Origin: Verrucomicrobiota bacterium
GTDB lineage: Bacteria > Verrucomicrobiota > Verrucomicrobiia > JABWAM01
DNA length: 41,021 nt
Assembly: GCA_023269615.1 (NCBI GenBank)
Contig: JAHFSY010000038.1
Coordinates: 1 to 41,021 of the forward strand
Direction: 5' to 3'
Below, one piece after another: positions 26,868 through 34,660 of this stretch; position 1 is the stretch's first letter; each line of letters starts with the position of its first letter. The translations under genes were made by a program, and so were the position numbers. The notes under the pieces are model-generated. The model did not search any database. It was not told where the DNA came from and worked only from the letters and a program-made list of their open reading frames with translations.

Positions 26868-28709
26868 TTACAAAGGGCAATGATGAATGATGCCCCAGTA
26901 GATCAGTGCCACGAGCGCGAGGCCGAGATAAATCACGTAGGTCTGGAGATTGCCCGTCTGGAAACATCGCAGGAGATTGCCCAGGACCAGCACGCCCAGC
27001 GCGGAAAGCTTCACGGAAAGATCCACGACCCAGATGTCCCACAAGCCCAGGATCCATGTCGCGGCCCCTTGGATGTTGCGGATCACCCAGTCATAGATGT
27101 CGTCAAAATAAAATTTGGTGGCCAGGCACTCGCGAAGGGATGGCGAGAGAGGGTCTTTTTCACCGACGCCGGCATACATCGCGTAGGCGGTTGCGAAGCC
27201 GACGAAGGGAATCACGACCAGCAGGATGTGGACGAGCCCGGGCGCTTTCACTTCATGCATGCCACCAATCAGGTGAATTGCGTCTACCAGGAATCCTTTT
27301 CGCCATGCCAGCGCGCAGGTGAACAGGGACAGAATGAGAAGGGGAATGGTCATCACGGCGCCGTTCTCGCGGGCATGCTCCGCTGCATCGCCGCGCGGCC
27401 CGCCGCAGAACGCCACGAAAAACAGACGCCCCATGTAGAACGCCGTCAGGAATGCGCCCACTGTCCCGACGGTGAACAATGTCTTGTTCGTGTTCCATGC
27501 CACAAACAGAATCTCGTCCTTTGAAAGCCCGCCCGACGACAGGATAAATCCGCACAGCGCCATCATGCCGCAGAAGAAGGTGGCGGTGGTCCACGTCATG
27601 CGCGACCAGATCCCGCCCATTTTCCAGATATTCTGCTCGTGGTGCATTGCCACGATCACGCTGCCGGCACAGAGGAAAAGCAGCGCCTTGAAGAAGGCGT
27701 GCGTTGCGAGATGAAACATCGCCGATCCGCTGGAGCCGAGCCCCACGGCCATCACCATGTAGCCAAGCTGGCTCAGGGTGGAATAGGCCAGGATGCGCTT
27801 GATGTCATCCTGCACCACCGCCCATAACGCCGCCATGAGCGCCGTGAGCCCGCCAATCCACGAGATGAGGATCAATGTCTCCTGCGCGTAGTCCAGCATG
27901 AACCCGATGCGGCAGAGCATGTACACGCCCGCCGCCACCATCGTCGCCGCGTGGATGAGGGCAGAAACCGGCGTCGGGCCTTCCATCGCGTCGGGCAGCC
28001 ACACATGGAGCGGAATCTGAGCCGATTTTCCAACCGCGCCGCAGAAGAGCAGGGCGGTGATGATCGCGATCGTGGAGAGCGCCGCGCCTCCATCCATCGC
28101 ATGGGATGCGAGATAGGCCGGCACAACGCTTTTCAACTCCTGGAAATTGATGGTTTTCAGCACGCACCATGTCATGACGATTCCCAACAGGAAGCCGAAG
28201 TCCCCGATCTTGTTGACGATGAACGCCTTCTTGCCCGCGTCGGCGGCGCTTGGTTTTTCGTACCAGAAACCGATGAGCAGGTAGGAGCTCAGCCCCACCA
28301 GTTCCCAGAACATGAAGAGCATCACGAAGTTGCTGGCGAGAACGATGCCGAGCATTGAAAACATGAAGAGCGAAAGGTATCCAAAATAGCGCGCGCGACA
28401 TGGGTCCTCGCGCATGTAGCCCAGAGAATAGATGTGGATCAGCGCCCCGATGCATGTGACGATCACGGTCATCAATTGCGCCAGCGGGTCCCACTGCATT
28501 CCGATCTCCACGTTGAACCCGCCGAGGGCAAGCCATGTGATGGATGACCCTGCCACGAGATCAGGATGGCTGATCGCCACGAGGGTGAGCAGGGCGTTCA
28601 GACTCGCCGCGGCGACGGATATCCCGGCGGCCAGCGTGTGGCGTTTCAGGAGCGCGAACACGATCAGCACGAAACTTGCGAGCGGCAGGAATAATATGAG
28701 CCACAGCAT
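26868..28709 (-). CDS. nuoL: NADH-quinone oxidoreductase subunit L
   Basis: 613 residues, in the NuoL size range, with about 15-16 helices including the C-terminal lateral helix. Motifs: MFMFWELVGLSSYLLIGFWYEKPSAADAG split over the first half; QIPLHVWLPDAMEGPTPVSALIHAATMVAAGVY; LAYSTLSQLGYMVMA; SSGGLSKDEI. The distal membrane arm antiporter-like subunit. Its start is separated from nuoK by a REPIN-like insertion, unlike the other nuo junctions, which are tight. Confidence 0.97.
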   Translation of the reverse strand: MLWLILFLPLASFVLIVFALLKRHTLAAGISVAAASLNALLTLVAISHPDLVAGSSITWLALGGFNVEIGMQWDPLAQLMTVIVTCIGALIHIYSLGYMREDPCRARYFGYLSLFMFSMLGIVLASNFVMLFMFWELVGLSSYLLIGFWYEKPSAADAGKKAFIVNKIGDFGFLLGIVMTWCVLKTINFQELKSVVPAYLASHAMDGGAALSTIAIITALLFCGAVGKSAQIPLHVWLPDAMEGPTPVSALIHAATMVAAGVYMLCRIGFMLDYAQETLILISWIGGLTALMAALWAVVQDDIKRILAYSTLSQLGYMVMAVGLGSSGSAMFHLATHAFFKALLFLCAGSVIVAMHHEQNIWKMGGIWSRMTWTTATFFCGMMALCGFILSSGGLSKDEILFVAWNTNKTLFTVGTVGAFLTAFYMGRLFFVAFCGGPRGDAAEHARENGAVMTIPLLILSLFTCALAWRKGFLVDAIHLIGGMHEVKAPGLVHILLVVIPFVGFATAYAMYAGVGEKDPLSPSLRECLATKFYFDDIYDWVIRNIQGAATWILGLWDIWVVDLSVKLSALGVLVLGNLLRCFQTGNLQTYVIYLGLALVALIYWGIIHHCPL

Positions 28710-28720
28710 GGAAAAATTCA

Positions 28721-28824
28721 GAGGTAGGGCGTGTTCGCCGAACGCGCCGTCGGGTGGTTGCGTGTAAATTGGATATGCAAGGTGAATGAGAACAACGGCG
28801 CGTTCGGCGAACGCGCCCTACCTT
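28721..28824. repeat. REPIN-like element, family B, copy 1, inside the nuo operon
   Basis: Arms 28721-28749 and 28796-28824 are reverse complements with two mismatches over 29 bases, separated by 46 bases. Each begins GAGGTAGGGCG and contains the palindrome TTCGCCGAA. A second copy is at 37438-37542 with the same arm length and spacing. It occupies the 142-base gap between nuoK and nuoL. Confidence 0.8.
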
Positions 28825-28851
28825 CAGACCGGCTTGAAATCGGGAAGAGTC

Positions 28852-29154
28852 TCATAATTTCAGCGTTGTGACATCGCTGACCTGCACCGTTTGCTTGAGG
28901 CGGAAGAGGGCCACGATGATGGCGAGGCCCACGGCCACCTCGGCGGCGGCCACCGCGATGGTGAAGAAGGCGAAGACCTGGCCGTCGAGGTTTCCGTTGT
29001 AACGGGACGCGGCGACGAGCGCGAGGTTGGACGCGTTGAGGATCATTTCCAGCGACATGTAAACGACGAGCGCGTTGCGGCGGAGGATGACGCCCGCGAC
29101 GCCGATCGCGAAGAGGCAGCTGCTGACGATGATCCAATGCTCGAGGGGGATCAT
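28852..29154 (-). CDS. nuoK: NADH-quinone oxidoreductase subunit K
   Basis: 100 residues with three membrane helices, the standard size. Recognised by RRNALVVYMSLEMILNASNLALV, whose Glu in helix 2 is part of the proton path, and the second Glu in AAAEVAVGLAII. The start codon overlaps the nuoJ stop (ATGA). Confidence 0.97.
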   Translation of the reverse strand: MIPLEHWIIVSSCLFAIGVAGVILRRNALVVYMSLEMILNASNLALVAASRYNGNLDGQVFAFFTIAVAAAEVAVGLAIIVALFRLKQTVQVSDVTTLKL

Positions 29155-29645
29155 TTCTTCTCCTTCCTGCTGAGGATGATCACGCCGATCATGGCGGCGA
29201 GGAGGAGGAGGCTCGCGACTTCAAAGGGAAGCATGTACCTGGAGAAAAGGACCATCCCCACGTCTTCCGTGGTGCCGTCAATCCCCGGGGAGGCGGGGCT
29301 GGATGCGAGTTTTTCATGGTGCGCGACGAAGCTGAGTTCCAGCATGAGCGCCACCATCACGAAGATGCTTGCCGCCCCGCCAAACCAGCCCCGGTGGCGC
29401 TTCTCCTCCGCGGGCAGGTTCAGGAGCATGATCACAAAGAGGAACAGCACCATGATGGCCCCCGCGTACACGAGCACCTGCACCGCGGCGAGGAAGAAGG
29501 CGTTGAGCAGGACGAAAAGCCCCGCCATGGAGAAAAATGCGAGCACCAGGAAGATGACGCTGCTGACCGGGTTTTTGCACGTGATCGTCAGGAGGGCGCA
29601 CGACAGCATCGCAACGCTGAAAAAATAGAAAAGAGAGTTTTCCAT
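29151..29645 (-). CDS. nuoJ: NADH-quinone oxidoreductase subunit J
   Basis: 164 residues, five helices. Motifs: NPVSSVIFLVLAFFSMAGLFVLLNAFFLAAVQVLVYAGAIMVLFLFVIML covers the conserved helix 3, including the pi-bulge Tyr/Gly region that links quinone reduction to proton movement. It lies four bases after nuoI and is translationally coupled to nuoK. Confidence 0.97.
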   Translation of the reverse strand: MENSLFYFFSVAMLSCALLTITCKNPVSSVIFLVLAFFSMAGLFVLLNAFFLAAVQVLVYAGAIMVLFLFVIMLLNLPAEEKRHRGWFGGAASIFVMVALMLELSFVAHHEKLASSPASPGIDGTTEDVGMVLFSRYMLPFEVASLLLLAAMIGVIILSRKEKK

Positions 29646-29649
29646 CTGC

Positions 29650-30177
29650 TTATTTGTTCTTCCACTTGAAGATCGGGTCGGGCATCACGCCGCCCAGCTC
29701 CAGAAGGCGCTTCTTGTCGTGCACGAGGTCTTCGCGCTTGTAGCCCGTGAACGCGTAATCCTGACGGAGAAAGATGGCCTGCTCGGGGCAGACCTCCTCG
29801 CACAGGCCGCAGTAAATGCAGCGAAGCATGTTGATCTCGAACTTCTCGGCGTATTTTTCAATCTTCCCATGCTGGGCGTTCTCCGGCATCGGCGCAGGAT
29901 GGATCGTGATCGCTCGCGGCGGGCAGACGAATTCACAGAGCTGGCATCCCACGCATTTTTCCCGGCCGTCCTGGTCGCTCACCAGCGTGGGCGCGCCGCG
30001 ATAACCCTCCGGCACTTTCCACTTCTCCTCGGGATATTCCATCGTCACCTTGTCCGCCTTGCGCCCGAGCAGGCTGTTGAGGAAATGCCGGACCGTAATG
30101 GCAAGCCCTCCGAAGTACGCCGGAAAATAAAGTTTCTCCGACCAGGTCAATTCACGGCGTGGGACGATGAGGGGCAT
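29650..30177 (-). CDS. nuoI: NADH-quinone oxidoreductase subunit I
   Basis: 175 residues. The ferredoxin-like subunit carries clusters N6a and N6b, passing electrons toward the quinone. Two ligand sets are complete: CVGCQLCEFVCP and CIYCGLCEEVCP. The N-terminal amphipathic segment (LYFPAYFGGLAITVRHF) attaches it to the membrane domain. It starts 78 bases after nuoH, across an AT-rich repeat. Confidence 0.97.
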   Translation of the reverse strand: MPLIVPRRELTWSEKLYFPAYFGGLAITVRHFLNSLLGRKADKVTMEYPEEKWKVPEGYRGAPTLVSDQDGREKCVGCQLCEFVCPPRAITIHPAPMPENAQHGKIEKYAEKFEINMLRCIYCGLCEEVCPEQAIFLRQDYAFTGYKREDLVHDKKRLLELGGVMPDPIFKWKNK

Positions 30178-30255
30178 GGAAGAAAATTAAAAGTTAAAAA
30201 TTAAAAGTTAAAAATTCGGCATGTAAAAAATAAGAAATGCAAAATGTTAAATGCC
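30178..30255. repeat. AT-rich word repeat between nuoH and nuoI
   Basis: The gap is made of AAAATTAAAAGTTAAAAATT units in tandem, followed by AAATGCAAAATGTTAAATGCC. It is strongly AT-rich between GC-rich genes. It resembles the AT-rich word repeats found at other gaps of such genomes and has no coding value. Confidence 0.6.
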
Positions 30256-31293
30256 TCACCTTGGTGCCTGCATGGTGAGAATGAGGGCTGTCAGCAGGAT
30301 GTTGGCCAGGCCGAGCGGAAAGAAAACCTTCCATCCGAGATTCATCAACTGGTCGTAGCGGAACCGCGGAAACATCCAGCGCACCCAGATGAACACCAGC
30401 ATCAAGCACAGCAGCTTTGCGAAGAAGATTCCAATGTGCAGCACGCCGTTCCACATCGGATGGTTGGGCGCAAACCCGATGAATGGAAATTGCCAGCCGC
30501 CAAAGAAAAGCGTCACCATCAGCGCCGACGCCGTGATCATGTTGGCATATTCGGCAAGAAAGAAGAGGGCGAATTTCATCGAGCCGTACTCGGTGTGATA
30601 CCCGCCCACGAGTTCCTGCTCGCTCTCCGGAAGGTCGAAGGGCAGACGGTTCGTCTCGGCAAACGCGGCGACGAGGAAAATAAGGAATCCGACCGGCTGC
30701 TTGAAAACGAGCCAGCAGTCGTGCTGGTACCCGACCACCCGGGTCATGTTCAGCGAGCCGACCAGCATGAAGACGCCAATCACGCTCATTCCCATCGAGA
30801 GCTCGTACGAGATCATCTGCGCCGACGAACGGATGCCGCCAAGGAATGGATACTTTGAGTTGGAGGACCAGCCCGCCAGCACGATGCCGTACACTCCCAG
30901 CGACGCGATGGAGAAAATCCAGAGCACCCCCACGTTCAGGTCGGCAATCACCATCGGCACGCCTCCCAGCGTGCTGCCAAAGGGTATCACCGCGAACGTC
31001 AGCAGCGCGGGGATCAAGGTGATCGTCGGGGCGAGGACATAATAGATTTTGTTCACATGCGCCGGCATCACGTTCTCCTTGAAAAGAAATTTCACGCCAT
31101 CGGCGACCGGCTGAAGCAATCCAAACGGCCCCACGCGATTGGGGCCGCGACGGTCCTGGATCAGCGCGGCGATGCGCCGCTCCGCCAGCACCGTGTAGGC
31201 CACCAGCCCCAGCATGATGACGAGCACCACGCCGATCTTTACCAGCGCAATCGCCCAGGGCGTGATGGCGATGAGATGGATGAGGTCATTCAT
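30256..31293 (-). CDS. nuoH: NADH-quinone oxidoreductase subunit H
   Basis: 345 residues with eight membrane helices, anchoring the peripheral arm and forming part of the quinone site. Motifs: AERRIAALIQDRRGPNRVGPFGLLQPVADGVKFLFKE, across the first loop; AFAETNRLPFDLPESEQELVGGYHTEYGSMKFALFFLAEY, in the middle; FIWVRWMFPRFRYDQLMNLGWK near the C-terminus. It starts one base after the nuoG stop. Confidence 0.97.
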   Translation of the reverse strand: MNDLIHLIAITPWAIALVKIGVVLVIMLGLVAYTVLAERRIAALIQDRRGPNRVGPFGLLQPVADGVKFLFKENVMPAHVNKIYYVLAPTITLIPALLTFAVIPFGSTLGGVPMVIADLNVGVLWIFSIASLGVYGIVLAGWSSNSKYPFLGGIRSSAQMISYELSMGMSVIGVFMLVGSLNMTRVVGYQHDCWLVFKQPVGFLIFLVAAFAETNRLPFDLPESEQELVGGYHTEYGSMKFALFFLAEYANMITASALMVTLFFGGWQFPFIGFAPNHPMWNGVLHIGIFFAKLLCLMLVFIWVRWMFPRFRYDQLMNLGWKVFFPLGLANILLTALILTMQAPR

Positions 31294-31294
31294 A

Positions 31295-32989
31295 TCAAAA
31301 TGCGTTGCCCAGGTCCGCGCCCTGGTCGCCGATTCCGTTCCATGTCAGCTTGTTGAGTGCCGGGGTTTGCGCGCACATCGCCTTGAACAATCCCTCGAAA
31401 CTCGAGAAAGCGGGCGTCTGCTCCCCGGGCATGAGGTGCCTCAGGATTTCCCAGTCGGGGAGGGACAAGCCCCTCGCAGGATGCGCCTGCTGGAAACGCT
31501 GGATGCGTTTTTTCCCGTTGATGAATGTCCCCCGCTTCTCGACGTGCGACGCGCCCGGCAGAATGAAATGCGCGTGGAGCGTGGTTTCACCCGGAAGAAT
31601 GTCCACCACGATCAGCGTTTTAAGCTTTTGCAGTGTGGACACGGGAATGCCGGCCTTGACGGCGCATTCGTGGGCCACGATCAATGCGTGGATCTCGCCG
31701 CGCTCAATGCCGTCGCGGATTGCCGCGATGGAAGAGCCGGGCTTTTCGCCCGCAAGCCCCATGAGGCGGGCGCCGTTCGTGTTTGGATTGCGGTCCGCGC
31801 TCACAAGGATCTTGTCGGCATCCCATGATCGCCCCACGATGTCGGTCGCGCGCGCGCCGTACGCGCTGGCGAGCGATTTCAAAAGGAAAAGCTCCTCGGT
31901 GGAGCAGCGGCCCGAGGCGAGGATGGCCAGGCTGCCGCGAGCGGCGGAAAGTTTTTCGCGGCATGCCTTCAGCGCAGAGTCCCACTCGATGGCCACATGC
32001 GTCTCCGGACGGTCGGGCCCGCCGCGGACATGCGATGCATCCAGGCGGTAGAGCGGCTGCACGAGGCGGTGCCCGTCGTTGATCCACTTGTAATCCAGCC
32101 GTCCCTTGTCGCACATCCAGTCGGAGTTGACGGAATCATTGCGCCGGGGAGTCTGGCGGTACACGACCCCCTCGCGTGATCCGACGAGCACGTTGCAGCC
32201 GGTGGAGCAGGAGGTGCAGATGCTTTCAGTTTCCTTGAGAAACCAGACACGCATCTTGAAGCGGAAATCGGTGGAGGTGAGAGCGCCCACGGGACAGATG
32301 TCCACGGTGTTGAGCGAGTAATTATTCTCAAGCTGTTTTCCCGGATAGCAGCCGAGCGTGGTGTGGCTGCCCCGGTCCATGAAACCCAGCACGTCGTCAT
32401 GCGCGACTTCCTGGCAAAAACGGATGCAGCGCGAGCACATCACGCAACGCTCGTCGTCCAGTGTCACCCGCGGCCCGAGCTCGACCTCCTTGGGCTTGTG
32501 AACCTTCTTCTCGACAAAGCGCGATTCGCCCGTGCCGTACTCCACGGAGTATTCCTGGAGGTGGCATTCGCCCGCCTGGTCGCAGATCGGGCAATCGAGA
32601 GGGTGGTTGATGAGCAGAAACTCCATCACGCCCTTGCGGCAATCCTCAACCATCTTCGACGTGGTCTTGATGGCCATGCCCTCGCTGACGGTGGTGGCGC
32701 AACCGATCTGCGGGCGGGGGATCCATCCGATTTCAGGCGAACCGTCGGGCTTGAGCACCGGCTTGCGGTCGGGCGACATCTTGGGCGTGCCCATCTCGAT
32801 GAGGCACATGCGGCAGTTGCCCGCGACCGTGAGCTTTTCGTGAAAACAGTAATGCGGGATGTGGATGCCGAGCTTCTTCGCCGCGACGACGACGTTGGTG
32901 CCCTTGGGGACGGAAACCGGCCGGTCATCAATCGTGAGGTTGACCAGGGCGGGAGGTTTCGGCGCTTCAGCAATTGCGGGTTCGGCCAT
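31295..32989 (-). CDS. nuoG: NADH-quinone oxidoreductase subunit G (short form with N7 ligands)
   Basis: 564 residues, clearly shorter than E. coli NuoG (about 908) or Thermus Nqo3 (about 783). Iron-sulfur ligands by position: 2Fe-2S N1b Cys48, Cys59, Cys62, Cys97; N5 His129, Cys133, Cys136, Cys142; N4 Cys182, Cys185, Cys188, Cys232; and a C-x2-C-x3-C-x27-C set at Cys258, Cys261, Cys265, Cys293 matching cluster N7, found only in some bacteria. The molybdopterin-like C-terminal domain is reduced. It is the first nuo gene here; no nuoA-F lie upstream, where a methyltransferase gene is found instead. A CRP-type palindrome lies 66 bases before its start. Confidence 0.95.
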   Translation of the reverse strand: MAEPAIAEAPKPPALVNLTIDDRPVSVPKGTNVVVAAKKLGIHIPHYCFHEKLTVAGNCRMCLIEMGTPKMSPDRKPVLKPDGSPEIGWIPRPQIGCATTVSEGMAIKTTSKMVEDCRKGVMEFLLINHPLDCPICDQAGECHLQEYSVEYGTGESRFVEKKVHKPKEVELGPRVTLDDERCVMCSRCIRFCQEVAHDDVLGFMDRGSHTTLGCYPGKQLENNYSLNTVDICPVGALTSTDFRFKMRVWFLKETESICTSCSTGCNVLVGSREGVVYRQTPRRNDSVNSDWMCDKGRLDYKWINDGHRLVQPLYRLDASHVRGGPDRPETHVAIEWDSALKACREKLSAARGSLAILASGRCSTEELFLLKSLASAYGARATDIVGRSWDADKILVSADRNPNTNGARLMGLAGEKPGSSIAAIRDGIERGEIHALIVAHECAVKAGIPVSTLQKLKTLIVVDILPGETTLHAHFILPGASHVEKRGTFINGKKRIQRFQQAHPARGLSLPDWEILRHLMPGEQTPAFSSFEGLFKAMCAQTPALNKLTWNGIGDQGADLGNAF

Positions 32990-33045
32990 GGCTTAAAATT
33001 CTTCCGGGTGATCATTACCAAGAGCCAAAACCGATTCAATGCCTA

Positions 33046-33065
33046 TTTGTGAAAAATTTCACAAA
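33046..33065 (-). promoter_or_regulatory. Perfect CRP/FNR-family-type palindrome upstream of nuoG
   Basis: TTTGTGAAA and TTTCACAAA are exact inverted arms with AA between. The core TGTGA-N6-TCACA (33048-33063) is identical in layout to the E. coli CRP consensus. Its centre is about 66 bases before the nuoG start codon, in a 126-base gap. It is a likely binding site for a CRP/FNR-superfamily regulator; identity of the regulator is not visible. The remainder of the gap shows no other clear signal. Confidence 0.5.
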
Positions 33066-33115
33066 GTCGGAAAAAAGCCGCCTCCCGCGGTCCCTTGCTC
33101 ATACGGCGGATGAAA

Positions 33116-33871
33116 TCATTCGGGTCGTATTTGTTCTGAAAGCAAGGATGGCGTCAGCAGTCTATTTTCCAACGGTTCACGGGAAGCGATGAAAATTGCC
33201 CGCTGGATGCCGGCCTTGTGCTTCTCCGGAGCAGTCCAGTCCAGCGGGAATTCCTCATGCCATGGCTGGGTTGTTGGAAGATACACATGCGCAAACAAAC
33301 CCTGCAGTTCCTTGAACAACCATGCCCTTGTCGGCCTGCAGCCGGTCCCGGAGTAGGACTGTGTCGGTTGAAATTGCTCCTCCACGATGAGGTTGATTTC
33401 CTCGTTTTCACCAAATGAGACGCATGTCTCGAGGAATAATATTTTGCGGGTGTTCTGGCCAAGGAACGCCAGGGCTTGCCTGGGTTTGCTCAAGTGGTAC
33501 AGCAGGCCGTAACAATGGACCACATCGAATGGAGAATCGTCGATGTGGGAAGGGGATTCCATGTCAAGAAACTGGACTCTGCCATTCGGATAACGATCTC
33601 TCAAGCGGTTGATATTTTCCCCACGTGCCTCCGTGATCGTGACCCTGCATCCCCGATCGAGGTAGTAGTGTGAATGATCGCCCACACCGGCGCCAACCTC
33701 CAGGACTGACATTCCCGCCACTGGAATTCTCAAGCTGGCCAGATGCTCCAGTCTTCGTGCGTTATGTCGCAGGTAGTCATATTCATGAAAAGCGAGCACA
33801 GGATCATCGGTGCGGACGAGCTCAAAGCCCATCTTTCGGATGATGTCTTTTGCCTTGATTTTTCCGAACAT
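33116..33871 (-). CDS. SAM-dependent class I methyltransferase
   Basis: 251 residues from ATG 33871, preceded by AGAGG nine bases upstream; a longer frame would overlap the next gene. The SAM motif is VLEVGAGVGDHS at 56-67, followed by an acidic strand end (VTITEARGENI) and a motif-II-like FDVVHCYGLLYHL. C-terminal substrate region (about 165-251) is rich in aromatic residues (WLFKELQGLFAHVYLPTTQPW). The substrate cannot be told; resemblance to methyltransferases of polysaccharide or lipid loci is only general. The gene and its upstream neighbour appear less GC-rich than the nuo genes, which may mean recent acquisition. Confidence 0.8.
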   Translation of the reverse strand: MFGKIKAKDIIRKMGFELVRTDDPVLAFHEYDYLRHNARRLEHLASLRIPVAGMSVLEVGAGVGDHSHYYLDRGCRVTITEARGENINRLRDRYPNGRVQFLDMESPSHIDDSPFDVVHCYGLLYHLSKPRQALAFLGQNTRKILFLETCVSFGENEEINLIVEEQFQPTQSYSGTGCRPTRAWLFKELQGLFAHVYLPTTQPWHEEFPLDWTAPEKHKAGIQRAIFIASREPLENRLLTPSLLSEQIRPE

Positions 33872-33930
33872 GTTCGTGCCTCTGAAGTTTTTTTTTGTCT
33901 CGGGGTGTCCGGCCACGTTGTGAGTGGTGC

Positions 33931-34425
33931 TTACTTCGCTGGCGTGGAAACCGTGGGCTTGGGCACGGTTGATGGCCTGGCGATTTGAGTTGAAGCCAAT
34001 TTCCACTGGCCGTTCTCGTACACAAGGACCCTGGTAAAAAACATCTGCACGGGATCGGCGCCGGGGACCATTCGACGCGAAATGCCATGACTGACGATGA
34101 CGTTCGCGGCAACTGGCCGGGAGGAGAGCGACGTATCTTCGAGCTTTGTTCCCGTTTGAAGGCTCGTCATCAATCGGGCCACAAGCGACTCAATGTTGGC
34201 TTGCCCTTGCGTGACATCGCCCCATTCGTTTTGCATGGTGGCATTCTCCGTGAAAAGCGCAGCCATTCCCCTGGCATCTCTGCGGTTGAAGGTATCCGCG
34301 TAGGCCGTTTGAAACTTGAACACGATGGCGTCGGCATCCTTCGGCGACATTAAATCCGCCTCGGCGTGGCTGAAGCCGGGTAAAAATGCCATGATGATGC
34401 CAAGGATGAGTGCTTGTGGTTTCAT
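33931..34425 (-). CDS. Secreted SnoaL/DUF4440-like (SgcJ/EcaC type) protein
   Basis: 164 residues from ATG 34425, where a signal peptide begins (ALILGIIMAFLPGFSHA). The mature part has the NTF2-like fold features of DUF4440: an opening helix (IVFKFQTAYADTFNRRDARGMAALFTENATMQNEWG), a central helix (GQANIESLVARLM) and paired strands (MFFTRVLVYENGQWKLASTQIA), ending in a Pro/Thr tail. Such proteins are often stress- or toxin-related and sometimes bind small molecules; no enzyme residues can be named. It lies 59 bases upstream of the methyltransferase on the same strand and is preceded by a large inverted repeat. Confidence 0.7.
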   Translation of the reverse strand: MKPQALILGIIMAFLPGFSHAEADLMSPKDADAIVFKFQTAYADTFNRRDARGMAALFTENATMQNEWGDVTQGQANIESLVARLMTSLQTGTKLEDTSLSSRPVAANVIVSHGISRRMVPGADPVQMFFTRVLVYENGQWKLASTQIARPSTVPKPTVSTPAK

Positions 34426-34484
34426 ATCGTCGACTTCTGGTATTCGCAAGTTTTCCATCATTTCCGCTTCAGAGATTTTGTGAA

Positions 34485-34652
34485 GACGGACACGACGGAG
34501 AGGCCGTCTCAGAACTCCGGTTTCAAAAAAAGCGAAGCTTGTATTTACGTTATGACGCATTTTAATTTTTTACGAGGCATTTGGGATGGTCGATTTCGCC
34601 CTGTCTCAGAACTTTTTGCGAGTTCTGAGACAGCCTCCGGAGCGTGTCCCTC
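34485..34652. repeat. Inverted-repeat element, family C, with 13-bp hairpin
   Basis: The 32-base stretch 34485-34516 recurs in inverted orientation at 34621-34652 with 7 mismatches. A third partial copy (TGTCTCAGAACT, 34602-34613) pairs perfectly with the start of the right arm, forming a 13-bp stem 34601-34613/34621-34633 with a 7-base loop. There is no T-run, so it is not a standard terminator. It fills the gap between nagZ and the DUF4440-like gene. Confidence 0.65.
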
Positions 34653-34660
34653 CGTTTTTC

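Noticed and set aside
23949..32989. Mrp antiporter or formate hydrogenlyase operon instead of complex I
   Set aside because: nuoG, nuoH, nuoI, nuoJ and nuoK are all specific and in complex I order.
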